From Doryteuthis pealeii (Eukaryota; Mollusca; Cephalopoda; Myopsida; Loliginidae): DNA of 64,000 bases. A program made the translations under genes and the position numbers. Position 1 is the first letter of the stretch, and the number at the start of each line of letters is the position of its first letter. Shown piece by piece: positions 1-11,589 of the stretch. The notes under the pieces are model-generated. The model saw only the letters and a program-made list of their open reading frames with translations, had not been told where the DNA came from and made no database searches. The stretch spans positions 73,063,578 through 73,127,577 of the forward strand of contig CM042150.1 of assembly GCA_023376005.1 (NCBI GenBank), in the 5' to 3' direction.

Positions 1-96
1 GATCATCAATGTTTCATGTTGTAAATATAATTTCCATTCTTACAATTGGCAACTACTAATATCCTTAAAGTATCTGATAGTTAGTAAATACATATT

Positions 97-374
97 TACC
101 AAGCCCTTGCATGAGTAGGATGAGACACAAGGTCAATTTCTTAAGTGGAATTTAACAGGTTTGAATTCAGAGTTTTCCTAGACTGGTTGCCTAACCAAAG
201 TTAAAGAGCCCAGACTGCCCTACTATTTACCCATAGGTGGAGGAAGAATAGTTGGACTCATATCTTTCCAATGGGCATTAGCACTATGTGAAATGCAAAC
301 AGCCTGTTCCAGGATTTGAAGTCATCTCACTGTGTCCATATCCTACGATGGTAACCATTACACCACACACCTCC
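97..374 (-). mobile_element. tRNA-derived SINE, family B
   Basis: Reading the minus strand, a tRNA-like head comes first: an A-box-like stretch containing gtgtaatggtta-type sequence near 350-370, then a B-box-like stretch near 315-330. It is followed by a body with the phrase 'tatgtgaaatgc', an acc/ggt motif and the 'gaaaactctgaattcaaacctgttaaa' type region, and ends near 'ttgaccttgtgtc'. The same body recurs at 31,500-31,745 and 52,768-53,052, which is why I treat it as one family. It has no coding capacity. The copy is moderately decayed, and no clear target-site duplication was seen. Confidence 0.72.
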
Positions 375-904
375 AATGATAGTTAGTATAAGATTCTTAT
401 CATTAATTCTATTAGAGATCAAAAATAATTTCCTAAAACCTAATAACTGTTTATCTTAGCCATTAGTTTTTAAGCTTTAAACAGATAAGCATGATTGTTT
501 TCTTTCAAGAAAAATACTTTTCTATCTAGATTGAAGTTTTGGAGTAATTTAAAGAAAAAACTAGTCAGAATAGATCATTTTCTTTTTTAAATCCAAAAAG
601 AAACGACAGTTTTTAAATTAAAATATAAGGTGTTTTAGAGTTTGTATTTCCTTTTAACTAAGTTTCACTTGAGTGGCTTTGATCTCAAATAAAAATTTCC
701 AAGAAAACTTGATAAATTCTTGATGAATTGTGAAAAGTAAAATGATTTAAAAGAAGAGAAAACTTTGATCATAAAACAAAAGTAAAGAACTGATGCAAAA
801 TATAAAGGAAAATGATAAAGAAAATTCTGGATATGAATGCAATTAAAGCAGTTTTACTAACACAGTGTATTCAACTGAATAAAACATTAAGTAATAGCAC
901 TTGT
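375..904. other. AT-rich stretch, nothing recognised
   Basis: No open frame of note, no repeat recognised and no microsatellite longer than a few units. Homopolymeric A and T runs dominate. Confidence 0.6.
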
Positions 905-1055
905 CTCGGGGTGGGGGTCCAGTGGCTTAGGCCCTGGATCTTACAAGCTGATAGCGTTGATCCTAGGAAGCCATTCCCCTAGGCAACACCTGCCCTCTCG
1001 ATTTAAAGGGACAGGGCCTTGTGTCTAACCCGTACAAAGTGGGGTACGTGGTAAA
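905..1055 (+). mobile_element. GC-richer tRNA-like SINE fragment
   Basis: A sharp rise in G+C against an AT-rich background marks this block. The sequence 'gtccagtggcttaggccc' resembles an A box, and 'gcgttgatcct' about 40 bases later resembles a decayed B box. A C-rich body follows ('cccctaggcaacacctgccc' and 'acagggccttgtgtc'). The layout fits a tRNA-headed retroposon of a family different from the others in the window. No second copy was found here, so the family call is inference. Confidence 0.45.
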
Positions 1056-1984
1056 TAACTTGTATTGAAGTCTTTGGAGAAATATTATAGTCTGTATCAT
1101 CAATGACTAATTGGGTTCATAGAAATTGCATGGAATAAATGTATAATTGCATGAAACACCTAACAAAATAATAGATATAACCGGATTATAATCTAGTTAT
1201 AACAGAACAAAATAATTAGTAAAAACAATGATTTTTAATTCTTCTATTTTCACCCATATTGACAATTTAGATGCTCACATGTTCACCCCTTTGTCCACCC
1301 TTGTCACCTTTCTCCTCTCTCTTGCATGTGACTCTTTCCTTACCCTCTCTTTATTCTCTCTGCACTTTTTCCCATACCAACATATCTCTTCTTTCTACCT
1401 ACTTAATCTTTGTAGAGGTGTAAGAACCTCCCCTCACACTAAACTGCATTTTGTTATGAGGCTCCAATTCTGGAGCTCTTGGGAGTGTGGAGTATTCCTT
1501 AATTGCCATTACTCTGAGGTCCAATCTGATCTGTTGTGGTAGCACTTGTGAGAGTCTCATCTATGAGTTAGGTCTGTTTGAAAATTATTTCTATTTGATA
1601 GGACCACGTGCAACAGAAACAACAAAAATCTATTCATATTTACATTTTTGTGTTGTTGTTTCTTAAGAGTTGTTTTGTACAATAAATGTAATTCCTTAAG
1701 ATATAGGCATAAAATAACCCTAATTGTGTTGACATGACATTAAAATCAATCACTTAAAAAATAAAGTTGTCTACTGTTTCAGTTTATAGTTTTCAAAAAA
1801 CCTGAATGCTTGGAACTTTTGCACATACCTAATATATATATAAAGATATATTCTGCATTTTGTAAAACTTTATCTTATCTTTAGAATAAACGTCAGTACT
1901 GTTTTTGATTATAAGGTTTTGAAATAATCTAATTACATAAAAATGATTTTTGTATCAATCAAATTGATCACCCAGTGTTCATAG
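1056..1984. other. AT-rich spacer with a possible repeat remnant
   Basis: The open frame near 1,228-1,542 is pyrimidine-rich and low in complexity, and I do not regard it as a gene. The minus strand around 1,420-1,545 has a GC-richer block ('ctcccaagagctccagaatt') whose style resembles interspersed cephalopod repeats, but I cannot name the family. The rest is AT-rich with no recognised content. Confidence 0.4.
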
Positions 1985-2110
1985 AATCATTTACTAAATT
2001 GAGCTTAGTTTACCAGAAGACCAGAATTATAGGACACCTAGTGAGAAGTAAACTCACTAACAATGGTCTGCTAGTCTAACTTTTTAACCATAACACCACA
2101 TGAGATATCC
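1985..2110 (-). mobile_element. tRNA-derived SINE, family C
   Basis: The minus strand reads 'ggatatctcatgtggtgtta' and continues with an A-box-like segment. A B-box-like 'agtttacttctcactaggtg' comes about 45 bases later, then a short tail. The head is shared with copies at 2,325-2,460, 9,660-9,785, 22,190-22,330 and 30,690-30,797. It is a short family of roughly 120-140 bp. Both internal promoter boxes carry substitutions, so this copy is probably inactive. Confidence 0.68.
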
Positions 2111-2324
2111 ACCAGGTTTTATCACTCAGCTGCAATGTGCTCTATTCTTCATAACCAATTTATTGTCATTTTACCATTGAAACTTAACAGATGCTGGGGT
2201 ACAATTTGACCTTTAAGAATTATGGAAAATCGAAATCATTAATTTTACTTGATTCAGTTAATCAACGGGAATTTATATATAGATAATCTTATACTAGCAT
2301 GGGATCATTTATATAGTAACCTAA

Positions 2325-2460
2325 CAGGTTTGCAACAAATAGGATGTGGCACAAAATCACAAGTATGGGGCATTCAGTGAGGATTTAACTCGCTATTCAT
2401 TAATAATAGATCATCGAGACTAGCTTGCTAATCTTTACACCATGATGGGATGCCCTTGGA
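2325..2460 (-). mobile_element. tRNA-derived SINE, family C, second copy
   Basis: The minus strand begins 'gggcatcccatcatggtgta', with a B-box-like 'cgagttaaatcctcactga' and a tail matching the family. It lies only about 215 bases from another copy in the same orientation. The middle is longer than in sister copies because of a small AT-rich insertion. Confidence 0.6.
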
Positions 2461-2831
2461 TCATTTATGTATCGATTGGTGCTTCTGTTTACTGTATGGA
2501 TTTAAGATGATGAGACATTAGTTATATTGGTGAGATAAGAATGCAGGAGCCTTAGTCAATTAGAATATTTTAAAATCCATTAAGTAAAAAGAAGAAAGAA
2601 AAGTGAAAGTAAGAAGGAAAAATAAATTGAAAAAGAGGAAGAATACAAAGTAATACAGAGAAAGAGAAGAAACTGAAGTAGAGAAAATTAGAAGGAGAGA
2701 GGGAGGAAAAGCAAGAGAGAGAAAGTGATTAGTTATATAGTCTACTTAGTTATTACCTATAAAAAAAACCTCATTGATATATTTGAATTTCTAAAATGCC
2801 TCATGTTACACTGTAAAGAGACCAGTTTGTG

Positions 2832-2882
<51 letters not shown>

Positions 2883-3782
2883 ACATTGAGTTTTACATAT
2901 AGATAGCTTGCATTCAAGATCTGTATTTAGATTATATATGAGGCATTTAAGTTGCTTTCAAATTAAAAATCAACTTTTTGTTTTCACAGTACGAGGTGCT
3001 ATAACAATAGCTGTAGGAGAAAATATCCACAGATATTGAAAGATTGAAGTTTGGGAAAAGAGCAAATGTTCCTATAAACTCAGATGAATAGAAATTGTCA
3101 TTCACTGTTTTCACAGATTAAAACATGCGATCCTTTTCATATGTTTTAGTTCCAACAAAAATGGCAAATCTATATTAAAATTTCTAAAAATACTTTCCTT
3201 TTGTTCTCATTTAGATAAATGTTTATTACTCCACATTAGTATTCACAGATGAAAATGCTGTAAAACAAAACTCAACATTTAAAGCTGGTCCCTATCTAAA
3301 TGATATATTTTCAAAAGAAAAAAAAAACCCTTGAATAGGTTATTGATCAAAATTTCAATAGAAGAAGAAGAAGAAGTAGAAGAAGAAAAGACTCAATGCT
3401 ACTTTTATGATAAATCTTTAAAAGCAGTTCATGAAATGAAAGAAGATAAAATGTCTACTGTAATTCCAATGAGAAGAAAAAAATGGAAAAGGTGATGTTG
3501 AATTAATTAGTTCTTATCTGAAAGCTTAATTCACCTGGATTTATATTCACAAGAAATGAAAGTAAAATTCTTTATGTATGTTTAGTTGGAAGGATTACTT
3601 AAAATAAATCCAACAAAATCTTCTTTCAGTCAAGTCAAAGGATATTGTAAAGAAATAGAAAAAAATGCCACATATACAAATATAAGTTAAAATATATTTT
3701 AATAAAAAAGCTTACATGAATTAGTAAATCTCACACTAACCTTGACACTACAATAAAAAAACTAACATTAATATTTTAGAAT

Positions 3783-3861
<79 letters not shown>

Positions 3862-5480
3862 CAAATAATGAGATTACCTGTGAAAATATCATGAATGTAT
3901 TTGAATTTCTAAAATGCCTCATGTTGTTGTCTAAATTATGTAACTATAACAATGGAATTTCTCATTACTCTATAGTAAGAAGAAGTCTTGTGATTGATAT
4001 AGTCATGTTGTCTTTTAAATCTAAGTTGTTTTTTTGTTTATTTTTTTTTATTACTTTTGCTATTATACAAACTTAAATATGCAGAGTGGCACTTAAAATG
4101 ATATTGCTAAAAAGCAATGCTATATCTCTGTATTTCCCTCTGACTTTTAGGGTTTCCAACAAAAATGAAAGTTCATAAGTGTCTTCATTTGTATAATAAA
4201 ATCATTAAGGTATCAAATAAAAATGAATGCAAACTGTCTCAGTCAGAAATTGAACTCAGTTCCTTGATTCTATTTTCCATATTGATAATTATAATGCAAC
4301 TTACATCACCATAAGGCAATTATCATTATTATTAGCTCATCCAACCACATTCTTAACAATGACTTATCTTATTTATTTATCAATGGCAAATGGCTAACAA
4401 ATTTCATACGTTTACACATTAACCATTTAATTTTTTTTCCTTGCTTCAACTTTATTGATGTAAAAATATTAGAAAAACTTGAAACAGATTTGTAAATTTA
4501 ATCAATAGAAATAAAATGTATATAAATTCAAATGAGAAAGTACTTAAATAAATCATATGCAAAGTTGGATTAATATGCCTGACATAGTTATTAGTTGAAT
4601 TTTGATCTTAAATTTCCACTGTATAATATTTGAACCATTTCAATGAAGATATATAGTGTTAAGCGCATTAATAAAGAGGTAAATTATGTTGCAAAATGTA
4701 AGTTAAAAACTAGAAACTTATTAATGTATCCCTATACTCTCACATTTCTTTTTATAAAAACAAAAATAATTTATTGCTAATTCTTCCAAAAGATACAGTT
4801 TTTATAATTACCAATTGTATTGATAGAATAACTTCAAATATTTTTGTAGAAACATTGGAATTATTTGTATTGTTTAATAGTAATATAACTTGATATTTGT
4901 CTCTTTTTGCAAGAATTGAAAAAGATGTTAGGCAAGAGCTATTTGATTATCTGCCTGTGAGCAGATCTTTTCCCCACCAGTCTATGAAATATAGTATTAT
5001 TGTTGTTATAGAAACAAAAATCAGCAGTAGCATCTGTATAAAAATAGTGATTGTGAAAATTTAATGCTCTTTCCTTGGACGTCAACCAAAATATGGCAAG
5101 ACATATAATTTTGGTGTATGCTAAAACTATAGAGCCATGGGTTATTCTAATCATGTTAAAGAAAAAAACATCTTTCAACTTATCAAGCCAGCCATACAGA
5201 AATCAAACTTACACACTTAGAAAGAATATCAAGCAAATTATGAGAACTGAAAATCAAAATAAAAACTACTTAGTAAGTAAATTAATTATTTTTGTATGCA
5301 CACAATTTATTTTTGTGTCTAAAACACTCTGGCCAATCTTTAAAACATCTCTAATTTCTTGTCTTGAAAACCCATATCTGTATATTTTACCTGAGAACAC
5401 TTCAAAACTTTAATTTCTTAGAGGAGAGGATTTGAAAAGAGATGAATCCAATTATAATTACAAAAGTACAGCAGATTAGA
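2461..5480. repeat. AT-rich spacer with microsatellites
   Basis: There is no gene here. A purine-rich block of GA/GAA-like sequence spans about 2,580-2,730. (TA)n lies at 2,834-2,879, GAA repeats at 3,361-3,388, and a long (GA)n at 3,787-3,859. The phrase 'tttgaatttctaaaatgcct' occurs at both about 2,783 and 3,899, hinting at a small direct duplication around the microsatellites. Open frames at 3,891-4,076, 4,939-5,178 and 5,075-5,413 have no recognisable protein features. Confidence 0.7.
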
Positions 5481-5509
5481 ATGTTCACTCTGATCATTTT
5501 GATAAAAGA

Positions 5510-6334
5510 AGAACTGGATTTGTTGGTCAGATCCAGGCCACGATTGATAACAATCTCAGTTAGTCAATCAGGTCCATAGCCAGCGACATGTGAATGTCTG
5601 AGTTGCTTATCAGGCAGTTAGTGCATGAAGACATTCACTATTTCTCTTACAAGATGAGAAAGAGACAATTTTTATCACATGAAAGACAAAATGAAAGACT
5701 GCACTACAAAACTTTTCAACAAACTCAAGCTTTGTCTCCAACTGAACATGTTTTGTTTTTTCTTAGATGAGAAAGATTTCTGCCAGGATGGTGAACTCAC
5801 AAAACAATTGTTGGCTTGCTCAGTTCCAACAAAATGTACAACTAGTGATGAAAAGCAAACACCCAGCCCACATTCAAGGTGTTTGGAGTGGTCACTAGCA
5901 ATGGTGGCATTATGCCTCCATTCATTTTTCCACATGACCTCCTCAGGCTAACCACAGAAGCCTACATCAAATGCCTGGAGGAGGTAGTGCTACCCTGGGC
6001 TGAGAGGGTGGATGCTGGAAGATTCTATATCTGGCAACAAGACTCTTTGCCATGTTATACACGCAGGAGAAGCCAGTGTTGGCTGTGAGAAAATTTCTGC
6101 CACCACATCACCCCTGACATCTGGCCACCTAATTTCCCAGATAACAATCCCGTCTATTATGCATGAAGAATGGTTGAGTGAGGAACCAACAAAACTCTGT
6201 GCAACACCAAAGATGAACTGAAGATAACAGCAGAATTTACTAATTAAAATAAGGGAACTGTCAGAAAGGCTTGCAGGAGACTCCAAGGTCATCTAGAGGC
6301 CATGGTTGAAGTCAATTGTGATTTCTTCAAATGA
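5510..6334 (+). pseudogene. mariner-like transposase pseudogene
   Basis: Fragments of a Tc1/mariner-superfamily cut-and-paste transposase are spread over all three forward frames. In order: a helix-turn-helix/linker piece around 5,540-5,670 (IDNNLS, then LLIRQLVHEDI and SYKMRKRQF); the first catalytic Asp in FFLDEKDFCQDG near 5,765-5,790; FGVVTSNGGIMPP at about 5,880; VVLPWAERVDAGRFYIWQQD carrying the second Asp near 6,040; then CHHITPDIWPPNFPD with the third Asp near 6,150. The C-terminal end reads VRKACRRLQG through CDFFK and a stop at 6,332. In the reading I assembled, 32 residues separate the second and third Asp. At least one in-frame stop (about 6,087) and a frameshift near 5,860-5,890 kill it. 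Terminal inverted repeats were not recognised. Confidence 0.88.
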
Positions 6335-6443
6335 ATTTAATCTATAATATTTCAAGATATTTTCATGCTATTTTGGTAAATATAATTGATAAAGTGAGAT
6401 TTTCATTTTTACATAATTTGGACAACAATTTACCCATCACACG

Positions 6444-6446
<3 letters not shown>

Positions 6447-6502
<56 letters not shown>

Positions 6503-6510
6503 TGTATATG

Positions 6511-6554
<44 letters not shown>
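6447..6554. repeat. compound (TG)n-(TA)n microsatellite
   Basis: About 26 TG units (6,447-6,499) are followed after a short interruption by about 21 TA units (6,513-6,554). The TA tract abuts the left arm of the 379-bp hairpin directly. Confidence 0.95.
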
Positions 6555-6557
<3 letters not shown>

Positions 6558-6931
6558 TTAGGAGGTTGATTTAGAAGGCTATCACAATGCAGTTTGGAAT
6601 AAATAAAAAATAATAATACGGTAACAATGGTGTTGTGTGTTGACCTGTATTTTTTATTATTTCTTGAATTTTCGAGGTAATACCTCTTTATCAAAAGAAT
6701 TGAACTGAAGCAGTACAGCTATGGCATTTCTTCCCAAATGGAATTCTTTGGGAAGAAATGCCATAGCTGTACTGCTTCAGTTCAATTCTTTTGATAAAGA
6801 GGTATTACCTCGAAAATTCAAGAAATAATAAAAAATACAGGTCAACACACAACACCATTGTTACCGTATTATTATTTTTATTTATTCCAAACTGCATTGT
6901 GATAGCCTTCTAAATCAACCTCCTAACCAAT
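6553..6931. repeat. near-perfect long inverted repeat (hairpin)
   Basis: The left arm (6,553-6,738) and right arm (6,747-6,931) are reverse complements, apart from one single-base length difference in an A run (around 6,605 against 6,875). The 8-base loop is tggaattc. Arms of about 186 bp at this identity would fold into a very stable cruciform or, if transcribed, a long dsRNA. (TA)n tracts lie at both flanks. It could be a fold-back MITE with TA target duplications, a recent inverted duplication, or a fold-back sequencing artefact. There is no coding content. Confidence 0.93.
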
Positions 6932-6966
6932 ACATACACAATGCTTCAAGCAAATTATGAAACTCT

Positions 6967-6968
<2 letters not shown>

Positions 6969-7019
<51 letters not shown>
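6969..7019. repeat. (TA)n microsatellite
   Basis: About 25 TA units, about 37 bases beyond the right arm of the large hairpin. Confidence 0.95.
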
Positions 7020-7024
<5 letters not shown>

Positions 7025-7119
7025 AGAATGAGTCAATTTTCTGTATGTTGATTATATGTTTTAGGTTGACTCTACTGATATTATACCAAAATTAATCATT
7101 GATTGCACCTTTATAAGTA

Positions 7120-7275
7120 AAAAGTAAAGTCGTTGGGGTGGCCTAAAGTCAGTATCAGCCAGACAGCAAGAGAGGCTATCCCCTTTTTACTAGCGCTAGA
7201 CCAAGGAGATTGTTTTGGCATCAGAGGTGGAGTGCCACACCTACTATCAGCTCCTCACTTTACCACACAGAAGCT
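7120..7275 (-). mobile_element. tRNA-derived SINE, family A, head-truncated
   Basis: This matches the tail and body of the full-length family A element at 34,272-34,529 ('aaagtcgttggggtggccta', 'actagcgctagaccaaggag', 'cagctcctcactttaccaca'). It stops before the tRNA-like head, so it is 5'-truncated relative to the element. It cannot be transcribed from its own boxes. Confidence 0.85.
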
Positions 7276-9126
7276 GATGAGAACATTAAAGAGAAAATAA
7301 TAAAATATTTGTTTTCATAAAGAAATTTGATAAAATGTTTTCAAAATCATGAAATAAAATGTATGTATAGGTTAATAGTGAATAGTTTTGTATTTCAATG
7401 TAAATGATTTTTGTTGGTTGTTGAACAATGAAAACATGAGAAGAAATATTTATGGAAGGTCATTCTGATTTGGTTAGACAAAAATATAAATCCGTTCACA
7501 AGTAATTGCAACTAGAGTAATTAAATGTTCTAATTAATTAATCTGTACAATCAGTAAGAATCAATAAATTCCAAATCGTAGCTGATCAAATTTCTCTCAA
7601 AATATTTTTTAATACTAAGTAACAATCTTTTTTTTGTAATATAATATCCAGAAATGCCAAAGAAGTCAGTATTGCTTTTAAGATAAAATGGCATGTCTTA
7701 TCTCATCAATTTGAGTGCTTGATATTAAATCATCATCTTAGATTCCCTTAAGAGAAAAGGAATATCAGTCTTTGAATTTGTATTTGTAACTATAACTATT
7801 TCTTGTGGATAAGATGAAATCAAGACTTGAAGGTTATTGAGTAAATTGAGTATATTTAAGAAAAAACAAAACAAAACAAAAAAAACACACAAAAAAATAA
7901 CCACACAGAAACAAAGACTAACATAGCAAAGAGTATTCTAACAAAACGCAAAAAAAAAAAGAAGAGTTTTATATTGTTAATGCATCTGGATAAACAACAT
8001 TAACAGTTTTCCCTTTTTTTTAAGAACCTACTCTTAAAGAACCCATTCTATAGTAAAGTCATTACCATTTCCCATTGGCCAGAAATAGCAGTTTTGACCC
8101 TGAACTGACATGCCACAATCACTAGTGAAATTGGAGATCAGCACCACATATCCAATGTTCATCCTCAAGCTAAATTACACTTTTAGACTTATTTGCAAGA
8201 ACTGTCAGAACTACCTCTTATAGTCAAACCAGAAATGTTCATCTAAACAGCAATTGCTTATATGGCAACAACAAGCTGAAATTATGTCCAGCTTCATGCA
8301 TCCATGCAACAAACATGGATGCAATGACATGCAACAGCAGCACTTCAAAGAAATCAATTGCAATAATTAAAATAATAATAAAATCTTTTTTTATTAATCT
8401 TATCAAATCTTGTCTCTCTTTCACTCTTTTTTCTGTTAGTTATGATATTCAAAGATGACAAACATACATGGCCAACCTTTAGTCATCAATAAGATAGCTC
8501 CTGCTATTGACTAATTTTCAGCTCCTAAGGTTCAACAGTTTAACTACTCATAAGACATATACAACCAAGCAATTACTGGATTTATTCAATATAGATGGAA
8601 TACATTTCATTATTAGAATAAAGTTTCACTTGTAAAAATTTTGTGATATAATTTTTTTTCTTTTATATATATTATTATTTTTCATAACTCCATTCCTTTT
8701 TAAATGGCAATATGGAGTAATTCTTTCATCATTCAGAAGAAATTTGGCAGTGAGTTAAAAAAGGAACACATTTAAATTTCCTATTTTCCATAAAAATGTT
8801 TTTTGTTTTGCCTTTAATTTTGGAATGTTTCCTTTTTAGTAAAAATTAAGATTCTGCAGAAAATGAAATTTCATCTTTTTTGATTGCTTAAAGCTAATCA
8901 GATGCACTAAATGTTTGATGAACACAAATCATTTAAATGGAAAACTTGCACCATTTTTAACAGATTACTTTAAGAAGGAAATTTTTAATGTTCTTTCACA
9001 AAAGGCTACAGAATTTCTTCATCTTCATCCACTCTGGTTGTATTATTCAGTTGTGACTTTATATCCTTCATCTTTCCAAGAAGATATAGTTACTTTCATT
9101 TTAAAGTCTAAAGTATATGCTGTATT

Positions 9127-9160
<34 letters not shown>

Positions 9161-9659
9161 TTATATATTTGCAACATTATAAAAGCAGATGCAATTGAAA
9201 TAATAACATTGAAACATTCATTATTACTTTAAAAAGTTGTAATTTTATCATTTAAATTTTTACTCCTACATTTTTCTCCAAGTCTTTTACATTTCTGATA
9301 ATTAATAGTTTTATAATTTTACAACATTATAATCACAAATAAATTTTATGGAAGATATCTTAGCAGAATACTATATATTTCCTAACACAAAATGAAATTT
9401 TAAATGTAATCATATTTATATTATGATTTAATTAACTTAAACATCTTTAACCTTTTAATAACAAAAGTACATCTTAAGTGGGTTTTTTTTTTATCATTGT
9501 ACAAGTTTTGTTTTATAGTATTTTCTGTCTTATCCTTATGAATATATAGTTAACTTTCCACATTCATGAGGGTTAGGAGTGCAGGACCCAAGTAAAAGTG
9601 GAAAATTTTAAAATAACTCTCAATTTCCCATTACAGTCTTAACTATTAATTTTATTGTC
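7276..9659. other. AT-rich spacer
   Basis: There is no gene. A-rich low-complexity sequence lies at 7,855-7,970 and a short (GA)n tract at 9,128-9,161. Open frames at 8,239-8,424 (-) and 8,915-9,232 (+) show no domain, no splice context and ordinary AT-rich composition. Confidence 0.6.
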
Positions 9660-9785
9660 ATTTATTAAACTTGGTTTAATTTAGCATAAGATCAGAAATA
9701 TGGAGTACCAGTGTAAATCAAACTCATTAACAATAGTCTGCTAGCTACCAAGCTCTATAACCATTACACATTATTAGGTGCTCTT
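9660..9785 (-). mobile_element. tRNA-derived SINE, family C, diverged
   Basis: The minus strand reads 'gagcacctaataatgtgtaa', then a head-like region and 'agactattgttaatgagttt'. It matches sister copies at 1,985-2,110 and 30,690-30,797 over the head and the short tail. Substitutions are scattered throughout. Confidence 0.62.
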
Positions 9786-9955
9786 ATTGCTTAATATTTT
9801 TGACATATTTAACTCACACAAAAGTAAAACAATACTCTGTAATGCAACAGCATATTTTTGTAAAGTTAACAATACAGTATAACCCATGTCAGATACTTGG
9901 AGAGAGGCAATACATTGTATGTAGTGTGCATAGTTTTGGTAGTGATAGATCAAAC

Positions 9956-9957
<2 letters not shown>

Positions 9958-9992
<35 letters not shown>
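9958..9992. repeat. (TA)n microsatellite
   Basis: About 17 TA units directly abutting the left arm of the hairpin at 9,993. Confidence 0.95.
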
Positions 9993-9996
<4 letters not shown>

Positions 9997-10168
9997 ATAA
10001 ATCTAATGAGTCAGATAAACCTACTAAAAGTTTCACTTAATGCTCTTCGGTGGTAGGTACTATATATGAATGCGTTTGCTCCAAGTCTCTTTAGTCAGAT
10101 CTTAGCCCTGAAGAGCATTAAGCAAAACTTTTAGTAGGTTTATCTGACTCATTAGATTTATCTTTATT
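9993..10168. repeat. inverted repeat with ~59-bp arms
   Basis: The left arm 9,993-10,050 ('aaagataaatctaatgagtc' through 'tgctcttcgg') and right arm about 10,108-10,168 are reverse complements with a few mismatches near 'tttcactt' against 'aagcaaaa'. The intervening loop is about 57 bases. Like the hairpin at 6.5 kb, one side begins at a (TA)n tract. It may be a non-autonomous fold-back element or the end of a larger interspersed repeat. Confidence 0.85.
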
Positions 10169-10442
10169 ATTTGCTCTACTTAGGTATTGAGCACTTTTAC
10201 TTATTAGCTTTAGTTTCCTGGCGGTTTTGTATGAATATATATATCTTATAAATATATATATATATATACATATAAATTGTTTTTTCTTTTGGCCAAATAT
10301 TGTATCAATAGATTATTTTTGGTTGGTACGATTATCTTGGGCTTTTTTTTTTTTCTCCTCGGGTAATGTTTGGTAGTATATTTTTACAATCAAACTATTT
10401 GCTGGGTTTTTTCTCACCGCGAGGATTTACCAACAAGTTTGG

Positions 10443-10480
<38 letters not shown>

Positions 10481-10490
10481 TATATATAGA
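10169..10490 (+). repeat. probable interspersed repeat remnant plus (TA)n
   Basis: This continues the hairpin sequence into 'cctggcggttttgtatgaat', an AT block, then 'tttgctgggttttttctcac' with a small GC-rich 'ccgcgagg'. It ends in (TA)n at about 10,447-10,488. The style is that of a repeat rather than unique DNA, but no second copy is present here. Confidence 0.35.
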
Positions 10491-11589
10491 TAAATATGAG
10501 TGAATAAAGAAAATTTTCTGTCCATTTTCTAATCTATGTACATCTTTGCAATTTTCTCTAGTATGCCACAAAACTAAAAAAAAAGAAAAAAAGTCTCATG
10601 TAATTATTGATGCCAAACTCATGAATGATCAAATCTATGAAAAATGAGATTTGACTCTCCTCCAAATATTTTGTATCAGCATAATTCCTTATGGTGTTGG
10701 GAGAAACCAAGCATGACCTTTACTTTTCATCTTGTGTTGGTTGTTTTTTGCTGAATAATAATTTTTGTTTCTTGGATAATAAATTTGAGTGGAATATTTC
10801 CTTTCTTTCTGGAAATCAAATATTTAATCTACAAAGTTACAGTCACAAAATTTCTAGACAATATCTCTTTATATATTTATTATTCCATAATATCAATATT
10901 GCCCAAATTTCCAATAAGAAATTAACAAATAAAAAAAAAGAAAGGATTTAACTTTAAAGAGAGTCATCAACATTCTAAAATTTTTTGCAGACAATTGAAT
11001 TTCTGTTTTTAAAATACTCAATATGATTTTAAGTAACTGTTACACTTAATTAATTGGTTTCTATATAAGAGCAAGGATGTAATAAAAATGTATTACAAAG
11101 AGACAACAAAGCAGAAATCTAAACTTAGACTAAGGAAAGCCATTTATTAATCCTGGACTTAAAAAGTCCAATGTTGTAGCTGGAAGGAAAATATTAATAG
11201 GAGAGTTTGATTCATAGCGCAGATGTTCTAGGACCAAAGCTGTTGGAATGGAATGTATATTTGATGTGGGGAATATTTAGAAAGAATGGATGCTGCTCAA
11301 TAGAGACAACAAAATAAATTCTTACTGGAAACTCAAAAATAGGTGAAACCAATAAATGCATTCTGAACATCTTCCATAAAAGTAATTATTTACTGACATC
11401 CCACCAAGTCAGTTTAAAACAACGATCATTATAGTGGGGAACCATGCACAAACCAAAGCTCATGTGTCGCTAGTGTTTAAAAATTGCATGAATCCTTTCA
11501 GCATTCCTCTTTTGAGGTGTCTCAGGCACTGGGCAATAAATCCAACCCTCTTCCTTTTAAATGAGGTGGCAGGTGCTGCCTGGGGGGAA
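10491..11589. other. AT-rich spacer
   Basis: No gene recognised. The forward frame 10,691-10,951 and the start of the forward frame 11,434-11,751 have no domain features. The latter overlaps a decayed LINE fragment on the opposite strand. Confidence 0.55.

Noticed and set aside
8239..8424. Hydrophobic minus-strand frame resembling a membrane peptide
   Set aside because: Hydrophobicity follows from T-rich codons. No start context, splice signal or neighbour supports a gene.
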